Shown piece after piece: positions 51,169 through 58,915 of a stretch of DNA of 64,000 nt (positions within the stretch are counted from its first letter, which is position 1; every line of letters starts with the position of its first letter). Source of the DNA: a virus; IMG/VR virus record IMGVR_UViG_3300024308_000018, positions 62,001 to 126,000 of that record, one strand, 5' to 3'. The notes under the pieces were generated by a model. It did not search any database and was not told the origin of the DNA. It worked only from the letters and a program-made list of their open reading frames with translations. Made by a program: the position numbers and the translations under genes.

Positions 51169-51978
51169 ATGACTGAACCACGTTTCCCCCGCGCCGTTAT
51201 CCAAGAAGTTGAGCTGGCCGCCGAAATCATGTGCCACACCAGCACCAAGTACCAGCTGACCATGGAACAGGCGATTACGTTGATCGCCCATCGCATCAAC
51301 CAAGTTTGCAGCAACTCCGGCGGCCCCACCTCGTTAGTTGCCAGCGTACTGGCCGACGCCTCACTGACCAGTGAGCAGCAGATCGAAGTCTCCAACGTCA
51401 TGCAGTCCGCGATCATGGGAATGCAGACTAACACTCGCGTCCGCATCGAACTCGAAACCTTGCAGCGCGGCCTGCCCGACATCGTTGCAATGCTGATGGC
51501 CGACTTCCCGCTGCCGTTCCAAGTGTTCACCACTGACGGCGTTCCGTTGAGCGAGCGCCTGAGCCGTGCAACCGACGGCAGTGCCGCTTACGACATTCTG
51601 GCACCGCACGACATCCTCGTTACACGGGAGGCGCAATTCATCGGGCTGGGCTTCAAGTCCCGTATGGACTACCGCCAAGCAGCGTTGCTGCTGCCGCGTT
51701 CGGGCTTCGGTGTGAAATGGGGCTTCGCCTTGGTCAACACTGTTGGCCTGATCGACAGCGACTATCCCGACGAGTGGATGGCGAAAATCTACCTCAACGA
51801 AGTTGAGGGCGTACCGTTCCCCGAAGACGGCGGCCTGAAGATTCCGAAGGGCGAGCGTCTGGCGCAGTTTGTTCTGGCGCGTGTCGAACATCCTGAGATG
51901 GTACAGGTAACTGACGAGAGCGAGCTGCGCGCTACTGGCCGCGTCGGTGGCTTCGGCTCCAGCAACATTCACAAGTAA
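51169..51978 (+). CDS. dUTPase with N-terminal extension
   Basis: 269 residues. The C-terminal 150 carry the five trimeric-dUTPase motifs: ATDGSAAYDI (motif 1), LPRSGFG (2), NTVGLIDSDYPDEW (3), KGERLAQFV (4) and GRVGGFGSSN (5, with Ser-Asn in place of Thr-Gly). It hydrolyses dUTP to dUMP, keeping uracil out of phage DNA. The 115-residue N-terminal extension is unusual and resembles the 50354 product. Confidence 0.9.
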   Translation: MTEPRFPRAVIQEVELAAEIMCHTSTKYQLTMEQAITLIAHRINQVCSNSGGPTSLVASVLADASLTSEQQIEVSNVMQSAIMGMQTNTRVRIELETLQRGLPDIVAMLMADFPLPFQVFTTDGVPLSERLSRATDGSAAYDILAPHDILVTREAQFIGLGFKSRMDYRQAALLLPRSGFGVKWGFALVNTVGLIDSDYPDEWMAKIYLNEVEGVPFPEDGGLKIPKGERLAQFVLARVEHPEMVQVTDESELRATGRVGGFGSSNIHK

Positions 51979-51983
51979 CACGT

Positions 51984-52012
51984 AATGCGCTCACATCGTT
52001 GAGCGCATTTCT
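51984..52012 (+). terminator. Rho-independent terminator
   Basis: AATGCGCTCA-CATCGT-TGAGCGCATT then TCTGTTT. Confidence 0.8.
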
Positions 52013-52027
52013 GTTTCCGGAGCCAAG

Positions 52028-52234
52028 ATGAAAACCTTATCTCAGAAGGCGGCCCGTGCATCGTTGGGCGAGCCCGCTACGTTTCGCGGTGGCGTGTACG
52101 TGACCACTAACGGAACAGCAACGCTTCACATAATGACTGCCGAAGAACGAGAGCTTGAACGCGCGAATATCCACCGAGAGCGCGCATTCGAAGTTAGACT
52201 CAAAACCTTGAAGGAAAGAGGTACGCCATGCTAG
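52028..52234 (+). CDS. Small hypothetical protein, 68 aa
   Basis: Beta-strand segment then a charged helix (EERELERANIHRERAFEVRL). No family recognised. CCGGAGCCAAG precedes the ATG. Confidence 0.78.
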   Translation: MKTLSQKAARASLGEPATFRGGVYVTTNGTATLHIMTAEERELERANIHRERAFEVRLKTLKERGTPC

Positions 52235-52326
52235 TAGCAGCAATCACTGATCATTCCTATACTTCGTCAGACGCCGTGGTGTTGGCTGACGGCACGTTAG
52301 ACTTCGCACTCAAGGCCGGATGGTAA
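52228..52326 (+). CDS. Very small protein, 32 aa
   Basis: ATG with AGAGG six bases upstream, overlapping the previous gene by 7 bp and ending 13 bp before the next. Encodes MLVAAITDHSYTSSDAVVLA plus 12 residues. Tight packing supports it, but it is short. Confidence 0.5.
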   Translation: MLVAAITDHSYTSSDAVVLADGTLDFALKAGW

Positions 52327-52339
52327 CAAGGAGAACCCT

Positions 52340-53176
52340 ATGTCCATAGCGAGACCGATTAGTATGCGCCACACTGCTTACTGCTGCCCGAAGTGTCACG
52401 GCCCGATCAGGCTAATGCCCAACGTAATGTCCGGCCCCGAGAACCATTACGCCTACTGCGGATCCTGTTACTGGATGCAGTGGAAGATTGTGAGCGACAC
52501 GGCCCTCGGCGCAATCACTGCATGGAATAAGGCGGTGTGCGAAGAGTCGGATACGAAGGGGCTGCCGCCAGCAGCGCTGCCTATTTCGGACGCCGCGATC
52601 ATTGACGCGTGCGCTCGCGTGCAGGGCTGGGTCAACTTCCCAAGCGATGGGGCGGAAGGTGCGCACACGTGGTACTTTGACGTGGATCGCGCACCGTTCT
52701 GTGAGTGCATCGACCAGATGTATTACGATCCTATCAAGCACGCACACCAAGCAAGCGATCTGGCTTTCGCACTTCGCATGCACCTACAATATGACGTTGA
52801 CCACGTTACGGCCACGACGCCAGAGCTGCAATGTCTCGGCGTTCACGTCACTGTCCCCGTGGATAAGTCCGACAAAGCGGCCTCGGTTGCCGGAAGCAAG
52901 GCGATGCAGCGCGCAGTCGCAACCGCTGCCGCACGCCATTTCCAACATGGCTTCCATCTGGCGAACACAGGCGACGTACAACTGGCCGCAGCACTCACAG
53001 ACGTTGCAACGTCCGACCTGCGGGCACGTGCGATTGCCACACGTACACCGTGCCCCACGTGCCACACCGAACAGGTTGAATTCATCGGTGTGCGCCCAGA
53101 GCCCAAAGGACACAACGCGTTCTGGCGCTGCCGACACTGCAAACACGCGTGGGAGCGTAAAATCGACGACGCGTAA
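52340..53176 (+). CDS. Protein with Lar-like N-terminal and C-terminal zinc ribbons, 278 aa
   Basis: The N-terminal 65 residues have CPKC (16-19), CGSC (40-43) and AITAWNKA (58-65), the layout of Lar restriction-alleviation proteins (CPFCG...CxxC...AIxAWN). The C terminus has a second zinc ribbon, CPTC then CRHC, of the TFIIS style. The middle about 140 residues are unrecognised. Lar proteins protect phage DNA from type I restriction; whether this one does is inference. Confidence 0.75.
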   Translation: MSIARPISMRHTAYCCPKCHGPIRLMPNVMSGPENHYAYCGSCYWMQWKIVSDTALGAITAWNKAVCEESDTKGLPPAALPISDAAIIDACARVQGWVNFPSDGAEGAHTWYFDVDRAPFCECIDQMYYDPIKHAHQASDLAFALRMHLQYDVDHVTATTPELQCLGVHVTVPVDKSDKAASVAGSKAMQRAVATAAARHFQHGFHLANTGDVQLAAALTDVATSDLRARAIATRTPCPTCHTEQVEFIGVRPEPKGHNAFWRCRHCKHAWERKIDDA

Positions 53177-53178
53177 CC

Positions 53179-53200
53179 AAGGGCCTTCGGGCCCTTCTGG
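53179..53200 (+). terminator. UUCG Rho-independent terminator
   Basis: AAGGGCC-TTCG-GGCCCTT then CTGG, directly before P5. Confidence 0.75.
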
Positions 53201-53208
53201 CGTTCTGG

Positions 53209-53281
53209 TGACGAAAACCGGACTAGCTAGATAGGGCCCCATTTGGTAAACTGTTTCTAAGGTGAGGGGATGTCCCGCACC
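53209..53281 (+). promoter_or_regulatory. Class P promoter cassette P5
   Basis: TGACGAAAACCGGACTAG at 53209, TTTGGTAAACT with TAAACT at 53247, hairpin AGGTGAGGGG...CCCGCACC and CAAAGAGGAA leader before ATG 53304. Confidence 0.75.
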
Positions 53282-53303
53282 ATTCCCAAAGAGGAAACGA
53301 ACC

Positions 53304-53846
53304 ATGATCACCATACTCAACGGCGAAGGCAACAACGACCTTCCCGCAACGCTGCGCCGTCGTTTTGAAAACACCAACTGGTTGAGCAACGATTCGTTCG
53401 CAGAGTTCGAACAAGAAGTTGCCGACTCCGGCCCCTGCACAATCTTCAACTTTGAAGAGGGCAGCAAGAAGCTGCTGATCGTACACTGCCACCGCAGCGA
53501 GGCCGTCTTGGTTATCAGCCGCGAAGGCATCCGAGCCAAGTTCCGGTCAACGACCATCTACCCGATCAACCTCGGCCAAGGTGCGCCGCGTTACATGGCG
53601 TTCGAGGCTCTGACACGTTGGCTGAAACTTAGCGGCTGGCTGCGCTGGAACCCGCGCCTGTATGCGCACTTCCCGCTGTTCTTTATCGCGACTCCGATGC
53701 AGGTTGATTACGCGATGCACGTAGAAGAAGTCGATGCCGAAGACTTCGACCCGAAGATTTATTTCGGCGACGAGAAGCCGACACTGCGCCAACGTTGGGC
53801 CCGCTTCCGCGACATCGCCAAGCTCTACGCCCCGAATCACGATTGA
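53304..53846 (+). CDS. Hypothetical protein, 180 aa
   Basis: First gene of the P5 operon. Contains WNPRLYAHFPLFF, which recurs as WSPRLYTLPPLTLF in the next gene, so they are likely distant paralogues. The function is unknown. Confidence 0.85.
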   Translation: MITILNGEGNNDLPATLRRRFENTNWLSNDSFAEFEQEVADSGPCTIFNFEEGSKKLLIVHCHRSEAVLVISREGIRAKFRSTTIYPINLGQGAPRYMAFEALTRWLKLSGWLRWNPRLYAHFPLFFIATPMQVDYAMHVEEVDAEDFDPKIYFGDEKPTLRQRWARFRDIAKLYAPNHD

Positions 53847-53854
53847 GGTTCAGT

Positions 53855-54424
53855 ATGTACGAAATACGCAAGCCCCACATTGACTACCGCCCGAAGGGTG
53901 CAGGATGGAGAGAGTTTGCAGCGGCCGATGCGATGCGCAAATTCAACGAAACCACGCACCGCGACCAGTACGACATGGAAAAGCTACTGCACGCACTGTA
54001 CTACATTGGCGACGTTACAACGCTGCGGATTACGCACGACAAAAATGAAGTGCCGCACCTGACGGAAATCCTCAACGGCATTTACTTCGTCGACCACAGC
54101 ACGGGCAGCGTACTCTGTTGGGGCATCGAACATGACGGGGTTTTCGCGCTGCGCACACTCGGCACCTATTTCTTCGACGGCTGCATTGCGCCACTGAGTG
54201 ATGCCGACATTGCACGCATTCTCTGCTCCTGCGCCAGACAGCACGGTTTCTTTTTGTGGAGCCCGCGACTCTACACGCTGCCACCGCTTACCCTGTTTGC
54301 GGAAGAGGGGAGCAGCCGCCGTGCGTTCGCCCGCTACGTCAATCTGCTGACGTGGCCTACTCAATTCTGCAAGACAGGCGGCCACGCTGCCCGTGTATCA
54401 ACTGCCATGACAATAAGGAAGTGA
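53855..54424 (+). CDS. Hypothetical protein, 189 aa
   Basis: Shares the (N/S)PRLY...PL motif with the 53304 product. A Cys-rich CSCARQHGFF lies just before it. TGAGGTTCAGT precedes the start. No family recognised. Confidence 0.84.
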   Translation: MYEIRKPHIDYRPKGAGWREFAAADAMRKFNETTHRDQYDMEKLLHALYYIGDVTTLRITHDKNEVPHLTEILNGIYFVDHSTGSVLCWGIEHDGVFALRTLGTYFFDGCIAPLSDADIARILCSCARQHGFFLWSPRLYTLPPLTLFAEEGSSRRAFARYVNLLTWPTQFCKTGGHAARVSTAMTIRK

Positions 54425-54426
54425 CC

Positions 54427-55509
54427 ATGAACATTTTAGACCGCAATGAAATCCAACGCATCATCGAAGATCTGGACTGCCGCGCAATGTCGGATCTCTA
54501 TCTCCATTCGACTGACGTTCACAGTTTTGTGATCGAAGACATCGAAGAGAAGGGGCGCTACATCCTGCTGCACGTTAACCACCACGCGCAGCATACGCTG
54601 TTGGTCATCGAGCAGGGCGGCACGACTGCCGGAACCCACTACACCAACTACGACAAGGTAATGTCGCTCGGTGAACTGCTGGGGCACGAACTGCACTCTG
54701 TGCTCGACCTGTTCCTCGGCGAGCACAACAACGATCCGGAAACGCAACGTCGCTTGCTCAAGAAAGTGGCCGACGATATGCTGGACGGCGGCCCCCTCTA
54801 CACTGGACTGTATGCACTGTTCGAGGCCACGGGCTCCAACATCAAGCCCACGGTTACGCCGAACCAGTTGGCGCTCGCCCTGCTGCACGGTATCGCGGAA
54901 GAGGAAGCGAAGAGCACCGAAGAATCTGATTTCAGCAAGCGTGCACGTGAAAGCGGATCCATCGGCGAGGTCGAGGCCAGCCCCGCGTGCGACGAAGAGA
55001 CGACAGTCGAGCTGGATGCCGAAGGCGAAGCGTCTCCAGAGACGTGGCAAGAGCGCGAACGTAAGCAGGCGGCAGCATTCGCTGCTGCCGTTACCCAATC
55101 GCGCCAGCGCGGAAAAGAAGCCGTCTCGCGGCTATGGCCCGCGCCGGAAATCAAGTTGACCACAACGCTGCTTCCGACTGCAAGCAAGCTCGCCAACTTG
55201 CTCATTGCCGACAGTGTGGCGGCGGTACGCTGCATCGACGTGCGCAGCGAAATCACCAACACGATCCCGAGCGTGACTGTTGCGTTCCACCCTGACCAGA
55301 CCACTGCCTTTATCATCATTGAGCATGTGGGCCAAGTAACGATCCATGCTGTTGACGCCGTGCACTACGCAGACGGCGACCGTGCGACGACACGCTGGGC
55401 CCCGCTCTACGAAATGCTGTCCGGTGTTACCGAAACCCAAGAGGTTACGAGCACCGTTCGCGAATACATCAAATGCCAAGTTGAACTCGGCACGCTAAAG
55501 AGTACCTGA
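54427..55509 (+). CDS. Hypothetical protein with two similar halves, 360 aa
   Basis: N-terminal (HAQHTLLVIEQGGTTAGTHY) and C-terminal (DQTTAFIIIEHVGQVTIHAV) segments look like copies of one small beta domain, separated by an acidic, disordered linker (about 165-235). No family recognised. AAGGAAGTGACC precedes the start. Confidence 0.85.
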   Translation: MNILDRNEIQRIIEDLDCRAMSDLYLHSTDVHSFVIEDIEEKGRYILLHVNHHAQHTLLVIEQGGTTAGTHYTNYDKVMSLGELLGHELHSVLDLFLGEHNNDPETQRRLLKKVADDMLDGGPLYTGLYALFEATGSNIKPTVTPNQLALALLHGIAEEEAKSTEESDFSKRARESGSIGEVEASPACDEETTVELDAEGEASPETWQERERKQAAAFAAAVTQSRQRGKEAVSRLWPAPEIKLTTTLLPTASKLANLLIADSVAAVRCIDVRSEITNTIPSVTVAFHPDQTTAFIIIEHVGQVTIHAVDAVHYADGDRATTRWAPLYEMLSGVTETQEVTSTVREYIKCQVELGTLKST

Positions 55510-55510
55510 T

Positions 55511-55945
55511 ATGAAAACATCCGAGCACACTACACGCACCGTCCGCCATTCAATCGTGACGGGCCCAGTCCCACCAAGCACCGCGCAGTTAATGGCGGTT
55601 GCGGCAAAGGGTCTGGCGGTGGCCGCCACCGCGCAGCAACGCGTTCACTACATCGGGCGTCTGCGCCGCCTGTACGCTATCGCCAAGGCCACCATGTGGA
55701 AAGAAAGCAACTTCGCTTTTGACTCGCGGCTGTTCCGTCACGTCGGGCACTTCTGCTATTGCGGCATTGACCCCGAGACCAACGAAACGCTGTGGATTGA
55801 CGAAGCGCAGAAGCGGGTGCTCTGGATCCCCTTCTACGAAACCGAACTCGAAATGGAATTCGACGCCAACGATGCGTGCGCCGATCCCAAGTTCCGTTAC
55901 CGCCGTTACCTGTACGCCAAGTTGCGGCCCCTGACAATTTCCTGA
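55511..55945 (+). CDS. Hypothetical protein, 144 aa
   Basis: Basic helical N terminus and an aromatic, beta-rich C terminus (CYCGIDPETNETLWIDEAQK). The start follows the upstream stop by one base. No family recognised. Confidence 0.83.
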   Translation: MKTSEHTTRTVRHSIVTGPVPPSTAQLMAVAAKGLAVAATAQQRVHYIGRLRRLYAIAKATMWKESNFAFDSRLFRHVGHFCYCGIDPETNETLWIDEAQKRVLWIPFYETELEMEFDANDACADPKFRYRRYLYAKLRPLTIS

Positions 55946-55953
55946 GAGGCAAT

Positions 55954-56520
55954 ATGCGTTACTTCATTGAAGACCTGCAAGCCATGGCACTCGACCAGCG
56001 CGACCCGTTCGCGCTTTTCGTCAACGCGAAAGTCAACCGTGTCCCCAACAACGTCCGCACGGTTGACGACGCTTGGATCATCAACGTCCATGCCAGCACC
56101 GACCCCAAGGACATTCCGGATTACGTGAGCTACTACGCGACGCAAGACACACGCGACTGCATCCTTCGCAACGTGTACGCCGTGCAGATGGACGGACTAC
56201 TGCGCACGCCGAAGGGCAGCGCCACGTTCACCATCTACCGGATCGTGAATCGCAAAGACACGCGCTTCTTCCTCGTTCAGCATGAAGGCGACGAGATTAC
56301 CTATCACGTGTCGGAACATGGCGAGTGCCGAGTTACTACGCTGAACCAAGCACGTGACCGATTGACTTACATCGTCACGCAAGCCGACAACGGGATCTAT
56401 CAGCTGGCCGAAGTCATGGACTTCGACGCGCGCCAGCCGATTGAGAAAGACCGCATCGCGGAGATCGAAGCACGTTACCCGCTCACCAATTTTGACCCTG
56501 ACTACGGAGACCAATTCTAA
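55954..56520 (+). CDS. Hypothetical protein, 188 aa
   Basis: Mixed-fold protein with a strand-rich centre (ATFTIYRIVNRKDTRFFLVQ). GAGAGGCAAT precedes the ATG. No family recognised. Confidence 0.84.
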   Translation: MRYFIEDLQAMALDQRDPFALFVNAKVNRVPNNVRTVDDAWIINVHASTDPKDIPDYVSYYATQDTRDCILRNVYAVQMDGLLRTPKGSATFTIYRIVNRKDTRFFLVQHEGDEITYHVSEHGECRVTTLNQARDRLTYIVTQADNGIYQLAEVMDFDARQPIEKDRIAEIEARYPLTNFDPDYGDQF

Positions 56521-56723
56521 TGCACCCATCTTCCAAAGCCGCTGGCTCCTTCATCGAGGGCATGGTCGGGGCCATGACTGTCCTCGCCGTCTTTGCACTC
56601 ATTGGAGTTATCGCGCTACTTGCTGCTGCTGGCACTGCTCTGTACTTCTTTGTCATTTGGTCGTACCCGCACGTCCAGCAGTTGGCAGACCTCTTCACTG
56701 TCTGGTTGGTGGACAAACTATAA
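56520..56723 (+). CDS. Small membrane protein, 67 aa
   Basis: One long or two short hydrophobic helices at about 16-50 (MTVLAVFALIGVIALLAAAG). The start overlaps the upstream stop (TAATG). A frameshifted paralogue follows immediately. Confidence 0.8.
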   Translation: MHPSSKAAGSFIEGMVGAMTVLAVFALIGVIALLAAAGTALYFFVIWSYPHVQQLADLFTVWLVDKL

Positions 56724-56928
56724 TGCCTCCAAATCGTAAAGCCTCTGGCTCCTGTTTAGAAAACTTGGTCGAGGTCATGCATTCGTCGCTCACCTAGTCC
56801 TTATTGGACTTATCTTGCTTGTAGTCGCCATAGTTGGCGATGCGCTGTATCTCACTGTCGTGTGGATCGCTCCTTACGTCGAGCGGCTGTATGACGCCAT
56901 CATGCTATATTTTGGGGATACGTTATGA
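56723..56928 (+). pseudogene. Frameshifted paralogue of the 56520 membrane protein
   Basis: ATG 56723 opens MPPNRKASGSCLENLVEVMH and stops at 56795, matching the paralogue's N terminus (HPSSKAAGSFIEGMVG). The rest continues in the -1 frame as GHAFVAHLVLIGLILLVVAI then YLTVVWIAPYVERLYDAIM, ending at TGA 56926-56928 in contact with the next ATG. The intact -1 frame and perfect gene spacing mean a single-base loss, a sequencing error or a programmed -1 frameshift; TTTAGAAAAC lies in the overlap but is not a classic slippery heptamer. Confidence 0.7.
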
Positions 56929-57368
56929 CAGACAAAAATAATCCGTTCGAATTTCCGCCCGCTGGCAAGGTGCGGTTTATCGACGTGCCCGATATTGAGC
57001 AGGCTGAAAAGCCCACGCTCCTGACCACTGGGTGGCACAAGCTCCAAGAAGTGCTGGCCGCGCAACCGCTGCCGAGAGTGTTTCATATCACGCACGGGCT
57101 TCCGGCACGTGACCCGCGCGGCGTCATGCAATTGCAGATCGGTGAAGCATACGCCTACATGGTAGAGCAGCGTTCACGGTTATGGGCCGTTGTCTACGAA
57201 GGCGGTTTCTGGGTAGCGCGCACTCTCGACGGGACATTCATTCAACGTTGGGGTGCTCCGCCGACTCGCCGACAACTACGCGACGCGAACCGCTTGCTGC
57301 AAGCGCAACGTCGATTGTCCGCACAACTCGCAGAGATTCAAAATGCCCAAGTACCAGAAAGCCACTGA
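56925..57368 (+). CDS. Hypothetical protein, 147 aa
   Basis: Mixed fold with a basic helical C terminus (RRQLRDANRLLQAQRRLSAQ). The start overlaps the end of the frameshifted gene. No family recognised. Confidence 0.84.
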   Translation: MTDKNNPFEFPPAGKVRFIDVPDIEQAEKPTLLTTGWHKLQEVLAAQPLPRVFHITHGLPARDPRGVMQLQIGEAYAYMVEQRSRLWAVVYEGGFWVARTLDGTFIQRWGAPPTRRQLRDANRLLQAQRRLSAQLAEIQNAQVPESH

Positions 57369-57510
57369 GACCGTCTGGCGCACTTGTCAGCCACAACAAG
57401 GCCGCGTCGTTGCCCACTACCTGTCGCCTGACGACGCACGCATTCCCCACTATCCGACAACCGGATGTGAAGTTATCTACGAAGAGGAACAAACCGATGA
57501 TCACTCTTGA
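57343..57510 (+). CDS. Small hypothetical protein, 55 aa
   Basis: Overlaps both neighbours (26 bp and 14 bp). AGAGATTCAAA precedes ATG 57343. The product is beta-rich, then acidic (YEEEQTDDHS). Supported mainly by filling the gap between two genes. Confidence 0.6.
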   Translation: MPKYQKATETVWRTCQPQQGRVVAHYLSPDDARIPHYPTTGCEVIYEEEQTDDHS

Positions 57511-58021
57511 CCGCGAACACCCACTGGCTGAACTTATCTCCCTGTCCTACGTTGCAGATTACACAATCTGTCTTATGGAACAGGGGGACGAGGTTGTTCC
57601 TACCTATTTGCAGACACCGCGTGCCGCTTACCTCAAGGGCCGGAAACAGGGCTCCATGAAAGTGGCCCCCAAGGTGTTCGCGTTGTCTACCACGTTCAAG
57701 CACGAACAGTTTGAACTCTTGGTCATGCAGGATCTGGCGCGTGCCTTCAACCGCGATGACCGCATGGTGTTCGTCACGTGCGTCACGCACCCTGACCATG
57801 AACCGCTGTGGGCAATCTCCGAAGACGGCGAAATCTACGGGCGGAGCGCGGTGCAGATTCCTCACCCGTTGCTGGGCGAGAACATGTTTCGCATCACCTA
57901 CGTGGACGAGGTTGCAGAGAGCGCGTTCGCTCTGAGCCTCGTAACCAAAGTCGCGGTATCCGTCGGCCCCAACAAGCCTGACGCGTTTTCCGAATCTCAA
58001 CTCAAAACCTTGACCAAATAA
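57497..58021 (+). CDS. Hypothetical protein, 174 aa
   Basis: Soluble protein with a beta-rich centre (HEPLWAISEDGEIYGRSAVQ). GAGGAACAAACCG precedes the start. No family recognised. Confidence 0.84.
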   Translation: MITLDREHPLAELISLSYVADYTICLMEQGDEVVPTYLQTPRAAYLKGRKQGSMKVAPKVFALSTTFKHEQFELLVMQDLARAFNRDDRMVFVTCVTHPDHEPLWAISEDGEIYGRSAVQIPHPLLGENMFRITYVDEVAESAFALSLVTKVAVSVGPNKPDAFSESQLKTLTK

Positions 58022-58062
58022 ATCGCCTCGGCGGGGAAACCCGCGCGCCTCGGAGTTACACA

Positions 58063-58521
58063 ATGATCAACGCAATACGCTCACTGCTTGGAACCGAAAA
58101 TGTCATGCTGTGCTGTACCCCTATGTCCGTTCCGTACACCGAACGGGCCGACTATTACGAGGGGGTAGATGACATCGACGGCGCAGCTGCACACGCAGCG
58201 GATCTGCGCGAAGCGAACGGCAACCCAGTTGTCCTCGCGCTCCATCAGTCTGTCGTTTATCTTCAGCGCCCGAACATCACGCTCGGGCTGTTCACCTCCA
58301 CTGATGCACGCATCCCCCCGATTGCGGTAGCGGTGGCGGGCCAAGGTATTACGCACATGTCATTGCATCTGGTATCTGCCAAGGTAGATGAAGCCGCCAA
58401 GGACGCAACGTGGTTCGAAGCCGCCTGTCTGGATTACGCGGTGCGCGTTACCGAGAATCGTGGACGCGTCGAATGGTTCGTGCCTCTCGCGGCGGACGAA
58501 GGCATAACAACTCAAGCATAG
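58063..58521 (+). CDS. Hypothetical protein, 152 aa
   Basis: Mixed fold with a CC pair near 17 and a VVLALHQSVVYLQRPNITLG strand region. CGGAGTTACACA precedes the start. No family recognised. Confidence 0.83.
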   Translation: MINAIRSLLGTENVMLCCTPMSVPYTERADYYEGVDDIDGAAAHAADLREANGNPVVLALHQSVVYLQRPNITLGLFTSTDARIPPIAVAVAGQGITHMSLHLVSAKVDEAAKDATWFEAACLDYAVRVTENRGRVEWFVPLAADEGITTQA

Positions 58522-58532
58522 GGATCAAGATT

Positions 58533-58703
58533 ATGGATAAGGCTCGCGAGCTTTTGGATCGCTTCTTCTGCACGCCGAACATTGCGTTGATTGTGTTCGT
58601 TGTTATCACGCTGTCGCTGTTCCTTAGCATTGTTGTTTTCGGCGCACACCCAGCAAAGCCTATGGTGCACGCTACGCACCACGGCCGCCCAACGTGCCGC
58701 TGA
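58533..58703 (+). CDS. Small single-span membrane protein, 56 aa
   Basis: AGGGATCAAGATT before the ATG. Residues 17-40 (IALIVFVVITLSLFLSIVVFG) span the membrane. The final residues (HATHHGRPTCR) run into a +1 frame that continues as a basic repeat protein without a start of its own; see the next entry. Confidence 0.72.
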   Translation: MDKARELLDRFFCTPNIALIVFVVITLSLFLSIVVFGAHPAKPMVHATHHGRPTCR

Positions 58704-58845
58704 GATCGACGCCGAGCACAAGTTAATCGCCGAGGTGGCTGGCGGCAAGAAAGTACGCCAGCCGCGCAAGCCGAAGGCCGACGCCGCCACCACCGAAGGC
58801 AAGAAAGTACGCCAGCCGCGCAAACCCGCTGCTGACAAGAAGTAA
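58591..58845 (+). CDS. Basic repeat ORF without a clear start, perhaps the frameshifted C terminus of 58533
   Basis: The convincing part begins near 58680 (AAQRAAEIDAEHKLIAEVAG) and ends in two copies of GKKVRQPRKP. No ATG exists in this frame; the open frame reaches back to a TTG at 58591 with no ribosome binding site, inside the transmembrane-coding part of 58533. A +1 frameshift would yield a membrane anchor with a basic cytoplasmic tail. Confidence 0.5.
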   Translation: MCSLLSRCRCSLALLFSAHTQQSLWCTLRTTAAQRAAEIDAEHKLIAEVAGGKKVRQPRKPKADAATTEGKKVRQPRKPAADKK

Positions 58846-58861
58846 TCACCAACTCGATCAA

Positions 58862-58882
58862 CTGGGGGCCACGTGCCCCCGA
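58862..58882 (+). terminator. Hairpin without T-run
   Basis: GGGGGC-CACGT-GCCCCC before the 58916 gene; may act as a weak terminator or mRNA stabiliser. Confidence 0.4.
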
Positions 58883-58915
58883 CCTCTTACACGTTAGACC
58901 ACAAGGAAAGAAGAA

